Shown: piece by piece, positions 1 to 7,740 of the stretch
Layout: every line of letters starts with the position of its first letter
Position numbering within the stretch: the first letter of the stretch is position 1
NCBI GenBank assembly: GCA_024741835.1
Contig: JAENRP010000393.1
Location: forward strand, 1-21,776
Source of the DNA: Diplocarpon mali
Lineage: Eukaryota; Ascomycota; Leotiomycetes; Helotiales; Drepanopezizaceae
Length of the DNA: 21,776 nt
Reading direction: 5' to 3'
Notes under the pieces: model-generated
Told to the model about the DNA's origin: nothing
The model's input: the letters and a program-made list of their open reading frames with translations, nothing else
Database searches by the model: none
Translations under genes and position numbers: made by a program

Positions 1-175
1 ATATAGATACAAGTGTAATACAGGTATAGATATATAGACACAAGTATAATACACATATAGATACGTAGATATAACTGTATATATAGATACAAGTATAATA
101 CAATGTATATACGTAGATACAACCAGAGCTACACAGGTACGACTATAGCTGCACAGACACAAGTATATCTCCAAG
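1..175. repeat. Degenerate AT-rich tandem repeat at left edge
   Basis: The sequence is a decayed array built on an 18-base core, tagaYacaagtRtaatac. Clear copies lie at 4-21, 35-52 and 84-101, and a partial copy (agacacaagtata) is near 154-166. Spacing is irregular (31, 49 and about 70 bases) and the DNA between copies is also TATA/TAGATAC-like. The array probably continues leftwards out of the window. No gene is visible in 1-235. Confidence 0.6.
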
Positions 176-481
176 TAGATTAATATCCATTTAAAAGTCA
201 GAGATAAACAGCCATCAATCTCTACCTCGCTACCCTCAGCCTGATACCCGCCACTCAAGCCCACACACCCGTAGCAGAGGTCGCGACATCTCGGCAAGGG
301 GAGGGCGTTTAAGCGTAAAAAGTAGGTTAAGGTTGTGCGGGGGGCCTGATCGGCCAGGCCGCCGGGACGGTGGGTCCGGGGCTGTCTCGCGTCGAGAGGG
401 GGCCAGTCTGAGCCCAGCCCGGCGGGGACGTGTCTGGAGACTGCTGGCGGGGTGTTTCAGATGATTGATCGATATGCATGA

Positions 482-640
482 TTGTGAGTGGGTGTGGGTG
501 TATGTATGGATGTATATATGGATATATGTAGATGTGTACATGTATATGTACGTGTATATGTACATGTACATCTACACATATATATACATATACATATATA
601 TATACATATATATATACACATACATATACATAATTACACA
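482..640. repeat. Alternating TG/TA/CA microsatellite
   Basis: This is about 160 bases of nearly pure alternating purine-pyrimidine sequence. It begins GT/GTG-rich (gtgagtgggtgtgggtgtat), passes through GTATATG and TACATG blocks and ends in TATATACA blocks. The core at 528-575 is an imperfect inverted repeat (gtagatgtgtacatgtatat facing gtacatgtacatctac). Reading frames through it translate to Tyr/Ile/Met/Val strings on both strands, which is the signature of simple sequence and not of coding DNA. Confidence 0.85.
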
Positions 641-784
641 TTCATACCAAGACTCGTGCGACCCTGGCCAGACCAGGCTGCGGTGCCATGGCCACGCATC
701 ACCTCGAGCCGAGCTCTCGCTTATCGCAGTGCATGTATCCGACGCGCCGGGCATGGATCTTATTCTACGCGCAGCTTGGCTCTG

Positions 785-866
785 CATCCCATCCCTATCC
801 CATCCCATCTCATCTCATCTCATCCCATCCCATCTCATCCCATCCCATCCCCATCCCTATCCCCAT
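785..866 (+). repeat. CATCC/CATCT pentamer array
   Basis: About sixteen consecutive 5-base units of the form CATCC, CATCT or the variants CTATC and CCATC run through this stretch. The strand is almost purely pyrimidine with spaced A, so it is a polypyrimidine tract. It sits at the boundary between the AT-rich repeats on the left and the GC-rich island on the right. Confidence 0.8.
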
Positions 867-1294
867 ACGGCCGGCCCATCCCTACCCTCGGCCAGTTTCG
901 AGTGTCAGGCACGTTTGGGGTGGAGCAGCGACCCGAAGAATTCTCCGAGGAAGCCCCCACTCTCCCCCGCGAAAGCGGTCGGCGGGAGAGGTGGCAGGCT
1001 CGGGCCCCGCGCCTCGGAGATCCGTCCGGCGGCGCGTGGCGATCGCGCCCGCACGTGGCCCTCCCCCCGCGCCGATCCCGCCGGCGTGGTGGGCCGCGCT
1101 CGCGCCGCCGGGAGGGCTGCCCGAGCTGGGCGGCGGCGGCGGTCCCGAGTGCGCCTCTCACCGGTCCTCGGACGGCCGTGGATGCCAGGCCGGCCAAGAC
1201 GAGCACCTCGCGAGCCAGAGCGAGTGGTGAATCTGGGGACCCCACGTCTATGTGTGCATCGACGGGTAGATGACGCCAAGAGAATGAGGTGGGT
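867..1294. other. GC-rich stretch, no gene seen
   Basis: This is very GC-rich DNA. It is open in several frames on both strands only because stop codons are rare at this composition. The translations are Arg/Ala/Pro/Gly strings with no recognisable domain and no signal peptide. Confidence 0.5.
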
Positions 1295-1640
1295 GAGGTG
1301 GATAAGGAATAAGGTGTGAGTTATACGAGTGATGTAAGTGATATGAGATGTATAGACGAGGTGGATAAGGAATAAGGTGTGAGTTATACGAGTGATGTAA
1401 GCGATATGAGATATGTAGATGAGGTGGATAAGGAATAAGGTGTGAGTTATACGAGTGATATAAGCGATATGAGATGTATAGACGAGGTGGATAAGGAATA
1501 AGGTGTGAGTTATACGAGTGATATAAGTGATATGTATAATCTAGATAGGAGATGAGAGACAAGACGAGGTCGATAAGATGTGAAATAGATGAGTTATACA
1601 AGGTACGAGTAATACCAGTCATATAAGCCCTATCACTCTG
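1295..1640. repeat. 63-bp minisatellite, about four copies, with degenerate tail
   Basis: Units begin at 1295, 1358, 1421 and 1484 (gaggtggataaggaataagg), an exact 63-base period. The first 38 or so bases are identical in all four units. The right third varies (gatgtaagtgatatg, gatgtaagcgatatg, gatataagcgatatg). The fourth copy loses register after about 1535. The DNA to about 1640 remains related (gatgagttataca, gtacgagtaata) and looks like a decayed extension. Because 63 is divisible by three, a minus-strand frame stays open through all units as a 21-residue repeat containing [13 protein letters not shown] treat that as a by-product of the period. Confidence 0.9.
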
Positions 1641-3021
1641 ACGGATGTGGCGTGCGAGAACGACGAGAATGGAATCATACGAATCACCCGACCTCCCACG
1701 CGTCACAGAACCACGCCGACTCACGCGCAATTACAATGGCCCCCACGCACCGGCCGCATGAGCCCCGAGCCCCCCGGAGAGCGAGATCCAGAGCGCGCAC
1801 GCCGCCGGTAAATTCTCCGAGGGCCCGGGCTCCGATCCCCTCGGGCCCCGCCCCCGCCTCCCGCCACGCGCCAGGCCCCTCCCGACCGCCGGGGCGGCAT
1901 AAAACAGCCGCGCGCCTGGCGCCAGACGTTCGACCTTGGCGTCCAGGCACCACGGCACCCGTCTGTCCGGCCCCCCCGCCGATCGACGCCCCTCGGCGAG
2001 CCGCTCAGCCCTGCTGGCATCTCGCCGTGTCGGGTCACATGCTCCTGGCGCACCGAGAGTATCCGTGCCATCCTCCCTCATGGGAGCGACGCATCTCTTT
2101 CCTCCTGTCTAGTGGGGGTGCGGCACCTCCGCGCAGGGCCACCGCCACCACGCTTCTCCCGGCCGTGGCGCTCGAGTTCGGGGCAGACGTGCCGCCGGGG
2201 GCAGCACGGGGTATCTCGGCGGGTGCCCGGACGCGGAGCCCTGCTGGCTGGGGCGGCGGGCCCCAGAATCCCCGGGCCGGCCGAGGATCTTGCGCCGGAC
2301 GCGGGAGGCCGAGGCAGGACAGATCTCCCGGCCGACACTGGTCCTGGAGCCGGCAGGGGCGCCGGGACCTGTGCCGCACGAGCATGCCCGCCCCCCGTGA
2401 CCCCCCAGGAATCCGAGGCGCTCCGTGAGTCTGGCCTCCTTGGCCGTGTTGACGTTCGCTGGCGGGGGGCATCGACCGACGCGACTCACTCGAGAACCGG
2501 AGCCCACGCGCTGGCACGTGCACGGGGAAGAGAAGTCACGGGCCGTCGATCGGTTGAGCGCCTCGCACCTCTCCTCACGGCACCCCTGGGGGGAAATGGC
2601 CCGGGCCCGATTGGCGCGGAGCGCGGAGCGGGGGCGAGGCTTGTCCCCATCGCTGAAGCTGAGCATCAGCTGCCGTCGCAATGTTGGTAGATCAGGACCC
2701 ATTTCTCTCCCGAGTCCTCTCCGTGACAACAACACCACGCGGAAATGCTTCCGAAGCGGCCACCTCCCTGCCTTGCGCACCTGACGTGTTCGCTGCCATA
2801 CGGCTCTGGCGCTTTGGATCTGGACCGGCCCGGGACGTGGCTCGACGTCGACGTGTATCCCCCCTCCGGCGGGTCACCTGTGTGAGCGGGAGAAGACGGA
2901 AAAATGAGCCGTGGCACGAGGAGGTCCATGGCCCGGTCAGCTACGAGTGAAGAGATTGCATTTACTGTCTGGCAGGTTCAGGAAGGATCCGCGTCCCTCC
3001 CGAGAGTTCAGTCTCTCATGT
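1641..3021. other. GC-rich intergenic stretch, no gene seen
   Basis: The sequence is strongly GC-rich with overlapping open frames on both strands, up to 258 codons. None shows a domain, a hydrophobic signal or consistent codon choice. A TATA-like gcataaaacag at about 1896-1906 could be a core promoter reading right, but no convincing coding region follows it. Confidence 0.4.
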
Positions 3022-3054
3022 CACACGTGCTACACGTGCTACACATGCTACACA
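3022..3054. repeat. Three 9-bp repeats carrying CACGTG
   Basis: The unit cacgtgcta occurs at 3024-3032 and 3033-3041, and cacatgcta follows at 3042-3050. The first two copies contain the palindrome CACGTG (3024-3029, 3033-3038), the E-box core bound by bHLH factors. The array lies 60-90 bases beyond the stop codon of the minus-strand SMP-30-like gene. It is therefore in that gene's 3' region and is not in an obvious promoter. Confidence 0.6.
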
Positions 3055-3112
3055 CACCAACGACAAGGGCTAATCTAGAGTGCCATCCGTCCCGGGCTCG
3101 GCGATCAAGAGA

Positions 3113-4168
3113 CTAGTCCTCGCATGCATCGCCCTCCTCCTCCTCGTCCTCGGCCAGCGTAATCTGGATCAGCTTGCCGCCCTCCGTCATGGTGGCGGTC
3201 CCGTTCGCCAGCACCGGGAGGCCGTTGGTGGTGGCGTAGACGACGTGCTTGGTGCGCTCCGTGACGCCGAACGCGGCACTCGAAGCGCCGGCCACGATGC
3301 TCTCCCGCGGCCCGCCGGCCACGACGCTCACCGCCCCGGCGGGCGTGACCCGGTACACCGTGTTGACCGGGTTGGCGCCGATGTAGGCGGTGCCGTCGGC
3401 GGCCACGGCAAAGTCGTCGCCCATCACGTCCGACGCGACGACGGTGAAGGGGCCCGCGGCCGTGATGCGGGGCAGGCCCGAGGCGGCGGGCTCGATGGCC
3501 AGCGGGACCTTGACGAAGACCCGCTTCAGGGTGTTGGTGAAGTAGAGCGTCGCCGAGGCGGCGTTGTAGCGGATGCCGTTGATGCCCATCTGCGGCAACT
3601 CGCGCGTCGCCGTGACGTTGGTCCCGTTGGCCGGGGCCAGCACGGGCGCGACCGTGGCCGTGGTGGGGTCCAGGTGGTAGATGGTGCCCGCGCCCGTGTC
3701 GGTGATCAGCAGCGTGGAGTTGCCGCCGGCCCGCGGCACGGCGGTCATGCCGTTCAGGAACGCGGCCCGGGGGAAGTCGGCCAGCTTCCGGGGGGCCGGC
3801 GCGGCGGCGCCGAGGTCGACCGTCCAGACCGAGAAGGTCCCGGGCACGAGGGGCGCGCCGCGGGTCCAGTTGCCGGCCGTGACGGCAAAGACGTCCGGCG
3901 CGTACTCGGCGATGCCGAAGACGGAGTTGGCGTCGGGGATCTGCACCAGGGCCGTGGGCGCGTCGTCGGCCGCCGGGTCGAACTGGTAGACGACCGCCCG
4001 GTTGACGCCGGTGGTCAGGACCTGCCCGCCCGAGCGGACGGCGAGGTTTTCCAACTCGACCTTCTCGCCGAGGTGGTACAGCTCCCGGACGTGCGCCTGC
4101 GCCGTGACGGGGCTGGCGACGAGCGCCGCGATGGACGAGAAAGACAGGACGTATGCGAGGAGTGACAT
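3113..4168 (-). CDS. Secreted SMP-30/gluconolactonase-like six-bladed beta-propeller protein
   Basis: This gene is 351 codons with no intron. I chose the ATG at 4168 because it starts a signal peptide (MSLLAYVLSF, then a hydrophobic run to about residue 22, with likely cleavage near VTAQA) and because the context aaacATG is good. An in-frame extension upstream to 4426 is Arg/Pro-rich and not hydrophobic. The body has the repeated propeller strands of the fungal SMP-30/gluconolactonase/LRE-like family: VELENLAVRSGGQVL (about 38-51), AAFLNGMTAV (136-144), LLITDTGAGTIYHLD (153-167), GINGIRYNAASATLYFTNT (195-213) and GDDFAVAADGTAYIG (250-264). E40, N139, N197 and D251 or D252 fall where SMP-30 enzymes have their Glu/Asn/Asn/Asp metal site, so metal-dependent lactone or ester hydrolysis is possible. 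That function is inference and the substrate is unknown. N-glycosylation sequons are at N100, N150, N181, N184 and N322. The C-terminus is acidic (LAEDEEEEGDACED) and holds the only cysteine. Third codon positions are almost all G or C. Confidence 0.88.
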   Translation of the reverse strand: MSLLAYVLSFSSIAALVASPVTAQAHVRELYHLGEKVELENLAVRSGGQVLTTGVNRAVVYQFDPAADDAPTALVQIPDANSVFGIAEYAPDVFAVTAGNWTRGAPLVPGTFSVWTVDLGAAAPAPRKLADFPRAAFLNGMTAVPRAGGNSTLLITDTGAGTIYHLDPTTATVAPVLAPANGTNVTATRELPQMGINGIRYNAASATLYFTNTLKRVFVKVPLAIEPAASGLPRITAAGPFTVVASDVMGDDFAVAADGTAYIGANPVNTVYRVTPAGAVSVVAGGPRESIVAGASSAAFGVTERTKHVVYATTNGLPVLANGTATMTEGGKLIQITLAEDEEEEGDACED

Positions 4169-4257
4169 GTTTCTGGAGCGACGGGATAAACGAGCGTGAT
4201 GAGGCGGCTGGAAGGTTTGGGGGGGTGCACTTGGATGCGGCCTCGTCGAGCGGCGTC

Positions 4258-4279
4258 CCGGGGATCTAAGTACCCCCGG
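4258..4279. promoter_or_regulatory. CCGGGG inverted repeat upstream of the SMP-30-like gene
   Basis: CCGGGG (4258-4263) and CCCCGG (4274-4279) form an inverted repeat of 6-bp arms around a 10-base AT-rich spacer (atctaagtac). It is about 90-110 bases upstream of the start codon at 4168. CCG/CGG half-sites in this arrangement are typical of Zn2Cys6 activators of ascomycetes. Binding is inference only. Confidence 0.35.
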
Positions 4280-4320
4280 CCAAGGCTGGTGCAGCCCCTC
4301 TTCGCTGGCCAGCGCGCATT

Positions 4321-4372
4321 GGAAATCCGAAGCGGGCGCTTGAAAGTCCGAACGACCGCGGCAAATCCGGGG
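4321..4372. promoter_or_regulatory. Three phased AAA-TCCGR elements
   Basis: Related elements gaaatccga (4322-4330), gaaagtccga (4342-4351) and gcaaatccgg (4361-4370) recur with spacings of about 21 and 19 bases between the TCCG cores. This is close to two helical turns. They lie about 155-205 bases upstream of the SMP-30-like start codon. They could be a cluster of transcription-factor half-sites. The surrounding DNA is GC-rich, so chance similarity is not excluded. Confidence 0.35.
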
Positions 4373-5912
4373 GAGCGTGACGGGATGATCTCTGCGGGGG
4401 GGGAGGGGGACATGGGAGCTCCTCATCTATCGGACGGCCGCCCCAGTCACCCGCCCCGATCACGGCGGTGCCCCCCAGCCGACACGGCAGCCGAGTCGCC
4501 GAGCCGCGCGACGCGAGTCGGCCCCCGCTCGGCCTTCTCGGCTCGCTTCGGGCCACACGGATCGAGCCTGTCGGCCACGGGCAGGGGTCGGGGCCCCGAG
4601 CGCGCTGGGCACTCGTCCTCTGCGTTTCCTTTTGATTGGAGACGTACCAGGCACGTGCGACGAGGAAGATCCGCGTCTCTCCGGAGTATGGGTCTGAGGT
4701 GCGACGTCGACGCTCGCCGGAGCGTCCCGGCGCAAGTCGCGCGTGTCGAGCTGGGCGTGTCGAGCTGGACGTCGTCTACATTGCCCCCGCCACTGCATTC
4801 CCCCTCCGACACTCCTCCCGCCGTCCTCCCACGCCCCGGCATGCTCGTCTGCTTCACCCTCTCGACCCTCGCCCCGGCACGCTTTTGATTGCCGTGCAGG
4901 GCTGGGGTTCAGAGGTGGCGCCGCTGGCCGGCCCCCCCCCCCCAGATCCCAGGGCTCCAATCTACTTAGTCCATGGGGAAATAATCTGAGGTTTTCTATC
5001 TGTGCGCTATACTAGGACTTTCTTTTATGCAGGGGTTTCGACAGGGGGTATTTGAAGCTTAGGAATCAATAACAGTTGAGATAATTAGAGATTTGATTAG
5101 GGAAATGCCAAATAGATGTAAAGCAGTGATTGACGCAAAAGTTGGCCATATAAAATACTAAGGAATTCAATAAAAGCAGCATTGCCAAGAATCTAGTGTG
5201 CACAGACAGGGAACCTCAGATTATTACACCCTGTACGAAGTACACGCCTCCCGCGGCGTCAATGCGCCGGGGAAAAAAAGTCGATCGCAGATCGCTCGGC
5301 CCCAAGATGCGGCGCGGGGATCCCCTCCATCCCAAAACCTGCCGCGTCACATGACCCCGTGCCCGACCCTGTCGCCGCACCTGGTCTGGGAGCCGGCCTG
5401 GACCGGAGGACCCTCCCACGCCGGCGACTGCTCGGCCGGCGATAGAGTGCATCGTCACAGCTGCCCAGGAGAGCCCGCCCATCGCTCGCCAGCCTGACTC
5501 GCCCGCACGCTCTCCTCCGCGGCCAGCTGGACGTCGTCAGCTCGGGAGACCGTTTCGCCCAGCGACCGCGTGCGTGCCGAGGAAGGCTCGGGGAATGCGG
5601 GGAATGCCTCCGTGGTTGGCTACGTTGACGCGTCCGGGATCCGTGTTCAGTCTCGCGAACGGGTTCGGGCTTGTCCGACACGAAGTAAAGGGCAACCGTG
5701 GTATCGGGAGAGAGGGTAGCTGGGTCGACAATGGAGTCGGAATCTGGGAAAAGATGCTAGGATTTGGGCCTGACGACACCCATCTCAGCTGGTGGATATC
5801 ACATGCCAGCATTCGAAAACATGTACTATCCCTTCCAGATGAAAGCAAGGATTTGTGTCTGGAAGCCAACGCGTTGTTTGATTTTTGATTGTTTTTGTTG
5901 TCGTTCTTCACC
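4373..5912. other. Intergenic: GC-rich upstream DNA, AT-rich patch, mixed sequence
   Basis: The stretch from 4373 to about 4970 is GC-rich and contains the upstream region of the minus-strand SMP-30-like gene. From about 4975 to 5230 composition drops abruptly to AT-rich (gataattagagatttgatta, ccatataaaatactaagg). That patch has no open frame and may be a small transposon relic. From 5230 to 5912 the DNA is mixed. Open frames of about 100 codons there start at non-ATG codons or overlap one another, and none is recognisable. Confidence 0.4.
4741..4768. repeat. Perfect 14-bp tandem duplication
   Basis: The sequence gcgtgtcgagctgg occupies 4741-4754 and is repeated exactly at 4755-4768. It is a recent small duplication in otherwise unique non-coding GC-rich DNA. 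Confidence 0.8.
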
Positions 5913-6380
5913 ATGTTCCAGTGGCCAAGGCCAGTAGGCCCCTGGAGTGTGATCTCGCGATTGAACCCACAGTCGCCCTTTCTAGACACCCTCTGGAGGA
6001 GATCGATTCATTGCCACCTCTCTGGAGTCATAAGATATACGGCAATGGCGCTACTTCAGGACGTAGCAAGCGGTCCGGGGGATGATGTATACCCCAAGCC
6101 CCAGGGGAACACTGGTAGAAAAATGATACGAGACAGTAAATGCACGACTGTCTCCGAGGTAGCGATCGAAACTGGGATGTTCGTCGTGGGCGCTTCTGCG
6201 CTGCAACGTCGCTTCGAATCTCGATGTGACGAGATCAAGGGCATTAGAGCAGCCCAGCACCTCATGAACATGGCTGGTATCCCAGCCACGGGCTGCGTGC
6301 ACTGCTCGCGCGGCTCCGAGGATCAGCACGTGACCTGCAAATATCCGTCTGACGTAGGCGGAGCTGGCTGCGACAGGTGA
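5913..6380 (+). CDS. Hypothetical ORF, weak candidate
   Basis: This ORF of 155 codons starts with ATG in a good context (caccATGt). I do not recognise the product. It has no signal peptide or membrane segment. The C-terminal third contains five cysteines including CVHC (GCVHCSRGSEDQHVTC), which could be a small metal-binding or disulfide motif. A 186-codon frame on the opposite strand overlaps its right half, and at most one of the two is likely to be real. There is no homology, promoter or splice support. Confidence 0.2.
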   Translation: MFQWPRPVGPWSVISRLNPQSPFLDTLWRRSIHCHLSGVIRYTAMALLQDVASGPGDDVYPKPQGNTGRKMIRDSKCTTVSEVAIETGMFVVGASALQRRFESRCDEIKGIRAAQHLMNMAGIPATGCVHCSRGSEDQHVTCKYPSDVGGAGCDR

Positions 6381-6611
6381 TCTCGGACAAGACTGAGTAT
6401 CGAAGGACTTCTTGACCGCCATCAGGCATCGGGAGAGAAGGCTGGGGTGATGGGATTTATCACAGTCTGACTGGAGCGTGCAGCCGAGCACACTTTCATA
6501 AAGACTTCTCTCGGGATTTTGATAACAGGCAATAAAGGTGCCTAGCGGAAGCTTGCGTCTTGTACGTTGTCTAGAAACAATGCTTATATATATATTAGAG
6601 TTGGCTTGCAT
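6051..6611 (-). CDS. Hypothetical ORF, weak candidate
   Basis: This ORF of 186 codons on the minus strand begins with a true ATG. That is long for DNA of roughly balanced composition, but no family is recognisable. The product is basic near the N-terminus (VSRQRTRRKLPLG) and contains scattered Cys and His without a clear motif. It overlaps the plus-strand ORF at 5913-6380. Confidence 0.2.
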   Translation of the reverse strand: MQANSNIYISIVSRQRTRRKLPLGTFIACYQNPERSLYESVLGCTLQSDCDKSHHPSLLSRCLMAVKKSFDTQSCPRSPVAASSAYVRRIFAGHVLILGAARAVHAARGWDTSHVHEVLGCSNALDLVTSRFEATLQRRSAHDEHPSFDRYLGDSRAFTVSYHFSTSVPLGLGVYIIPRTACYVLK

Positions 6612-6757
6612 GTCGTCTTTAGTGCTTTCGACTTCGGGTTGCGGTGGTTTGACGAGTATGCGTACTGGTACAGTCTCAGTCTAGGACCTGTGGATTCAGT
6701 CCTGATCTTGAGGACGACACTTTGATCAGAACTAGATACAAGGTCATTGAGCTACTC

Positions 6758-7740
6758 TCATACTCTCGTAGTTCCGAGATGGTCGGACCGGTTTGGAAAC
6801 TGGCGACGGAGTGCTAATGGTACCTGTTCGATGCCAGTTCGAGGCCAAGTCAGGAGCACCGGAAACAACTTGCCTGGGAGGTCAGAGCCTAGTGAGAGCT
6901 CGGAAAGGACCAGGTATATGCACAACGATCGCCTGAAGCAGGTCTGCACTCTTCCCACTACGGAGGAAGGACGAGCACTGACTTCTCCAGGAAGTTCTCC
7001 CAGTGCCTCCGGGCGTGGAGGATTGTGGCCGGATGGCGCTCCTGTGACGGCTCTCCAGAGAATTGGTAACTCTTGTCCAAGGCTCTCGGCCGTTGCGTTT
7101 CGCGCAATCAACGGGATCAGCCTGCTCTCTCGCCTGCGTATGATATCCTCGCAGTGGGAATGATGCTTCCGGGATCTCGAGCCAAATCCACGTGTCTCTG
7201 GCTCAAGGAGCAACGCATCTGGGAGAGATGAACCGCAGAGGGTGGCGAGCAAGCTTCCCCGTGACAACGGCTCTTGGCCGAATTCTTGAATTTTTACCCG
7301 TGGTGATCGGCAAGATTTCAAGTTGCCCAGACAGAGTCTGCCGTCTTTGGTGGGAGGGCCAGCAGTGGTGGTGATCATTGCTCCTGGCGAACCTCTGGCG
7401 TATCGGTCCGGTCAGAAGTGTCACAAGGATGTCGAATTCATGCTCTAGTTGGGCAACTTCCCTATCAAATTTATCCATCACAGGTGTTGTCTCGAGAGGT
7501 GACGACGAGTGTCGGCCATATCCACGAAGGCGTGGACGAGCAGCACCTGCTCATGTCAGCTTGGATTTGCATCCTGATCCACCACCTGACAAAAGTACCA
7601 ACGGCACGTGTCTCTCTTGGTAGTAGGCACGAGGTCTGGTCCCACACACGTTGCGCTTGCTTGAATTCCGCGTCGCTGAACGGCGCGTCTGGCAACTTCC
7701 AGTCGACGACGTCAAACCCGTTTTGAGTAGTTGGCTTGTG
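6758..7740 (-). other. Possible multi-exon minus-strand gene or relic
   Basis: A frame running leftwards from about 7740 (containing WKLPDAPFSDAEFKQAQ) reaches a fungal-type intron at 7547-7598. That intron is 52 nt, with GTACTT donor, GCTGAC branch-like site and CAG acceptor. Splicing moves it precisely into the frame that contains MDKFDREVAQLEHEFDILV and stays open to 7203. A further 206-codon ATG frame (6758-7378) overlaps and could be a last exon. Upstream the same frame extends to an ATG at 7839 but crosses one TGA. The product has no recognisable domain. It may be an expressed unknown gene, a decayed gene or chance. Confidence 0.25.

Noticed and set aside
465..1319. 284-codon plus-strand frame through the repeats
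   Set aside because: It starts in microsatellite DNA (Tyr/Ile/Met strings), crosses the pentamer array (SHLIPSH-type repeats) and ends in GC-rich DNA open in all frames. No consistent protein signal is present.
1248..1730. 160-codon minus-strand frame with a 21-residue repeat
   Set aside because: The frame stays open only because the minisatellite period is divisible by three. There is no signal peptide, conserved start or promoter, so I keep it as a repeat and not as a gene.
1652..2428. 258-codon plus-strand frame in GC-rich DNA
   Set aside because: The product is an Ala/Arg/Pro string, equal-length frames overlap on the other strand, and no domain is visible.
3080..4165. 361-codon open frame antisense to the SMP-30-like gene
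   Set aside because: It is the complement of a gene with G/C at nearly every third position, which removes stops from the opposite strand. Its translation is a Gly/Arg/Val/Asp string with no domain, and the sense frame has a signal peptide and family motifs.
4169..4426. 86-codon in-frame N-terminal extension of the SMP-30-like gene
   Set aside because: The extension is Arg/Pro/Ser-rich and would bury the signal peptide inside the protein. The ATG at 4168 has a better context.
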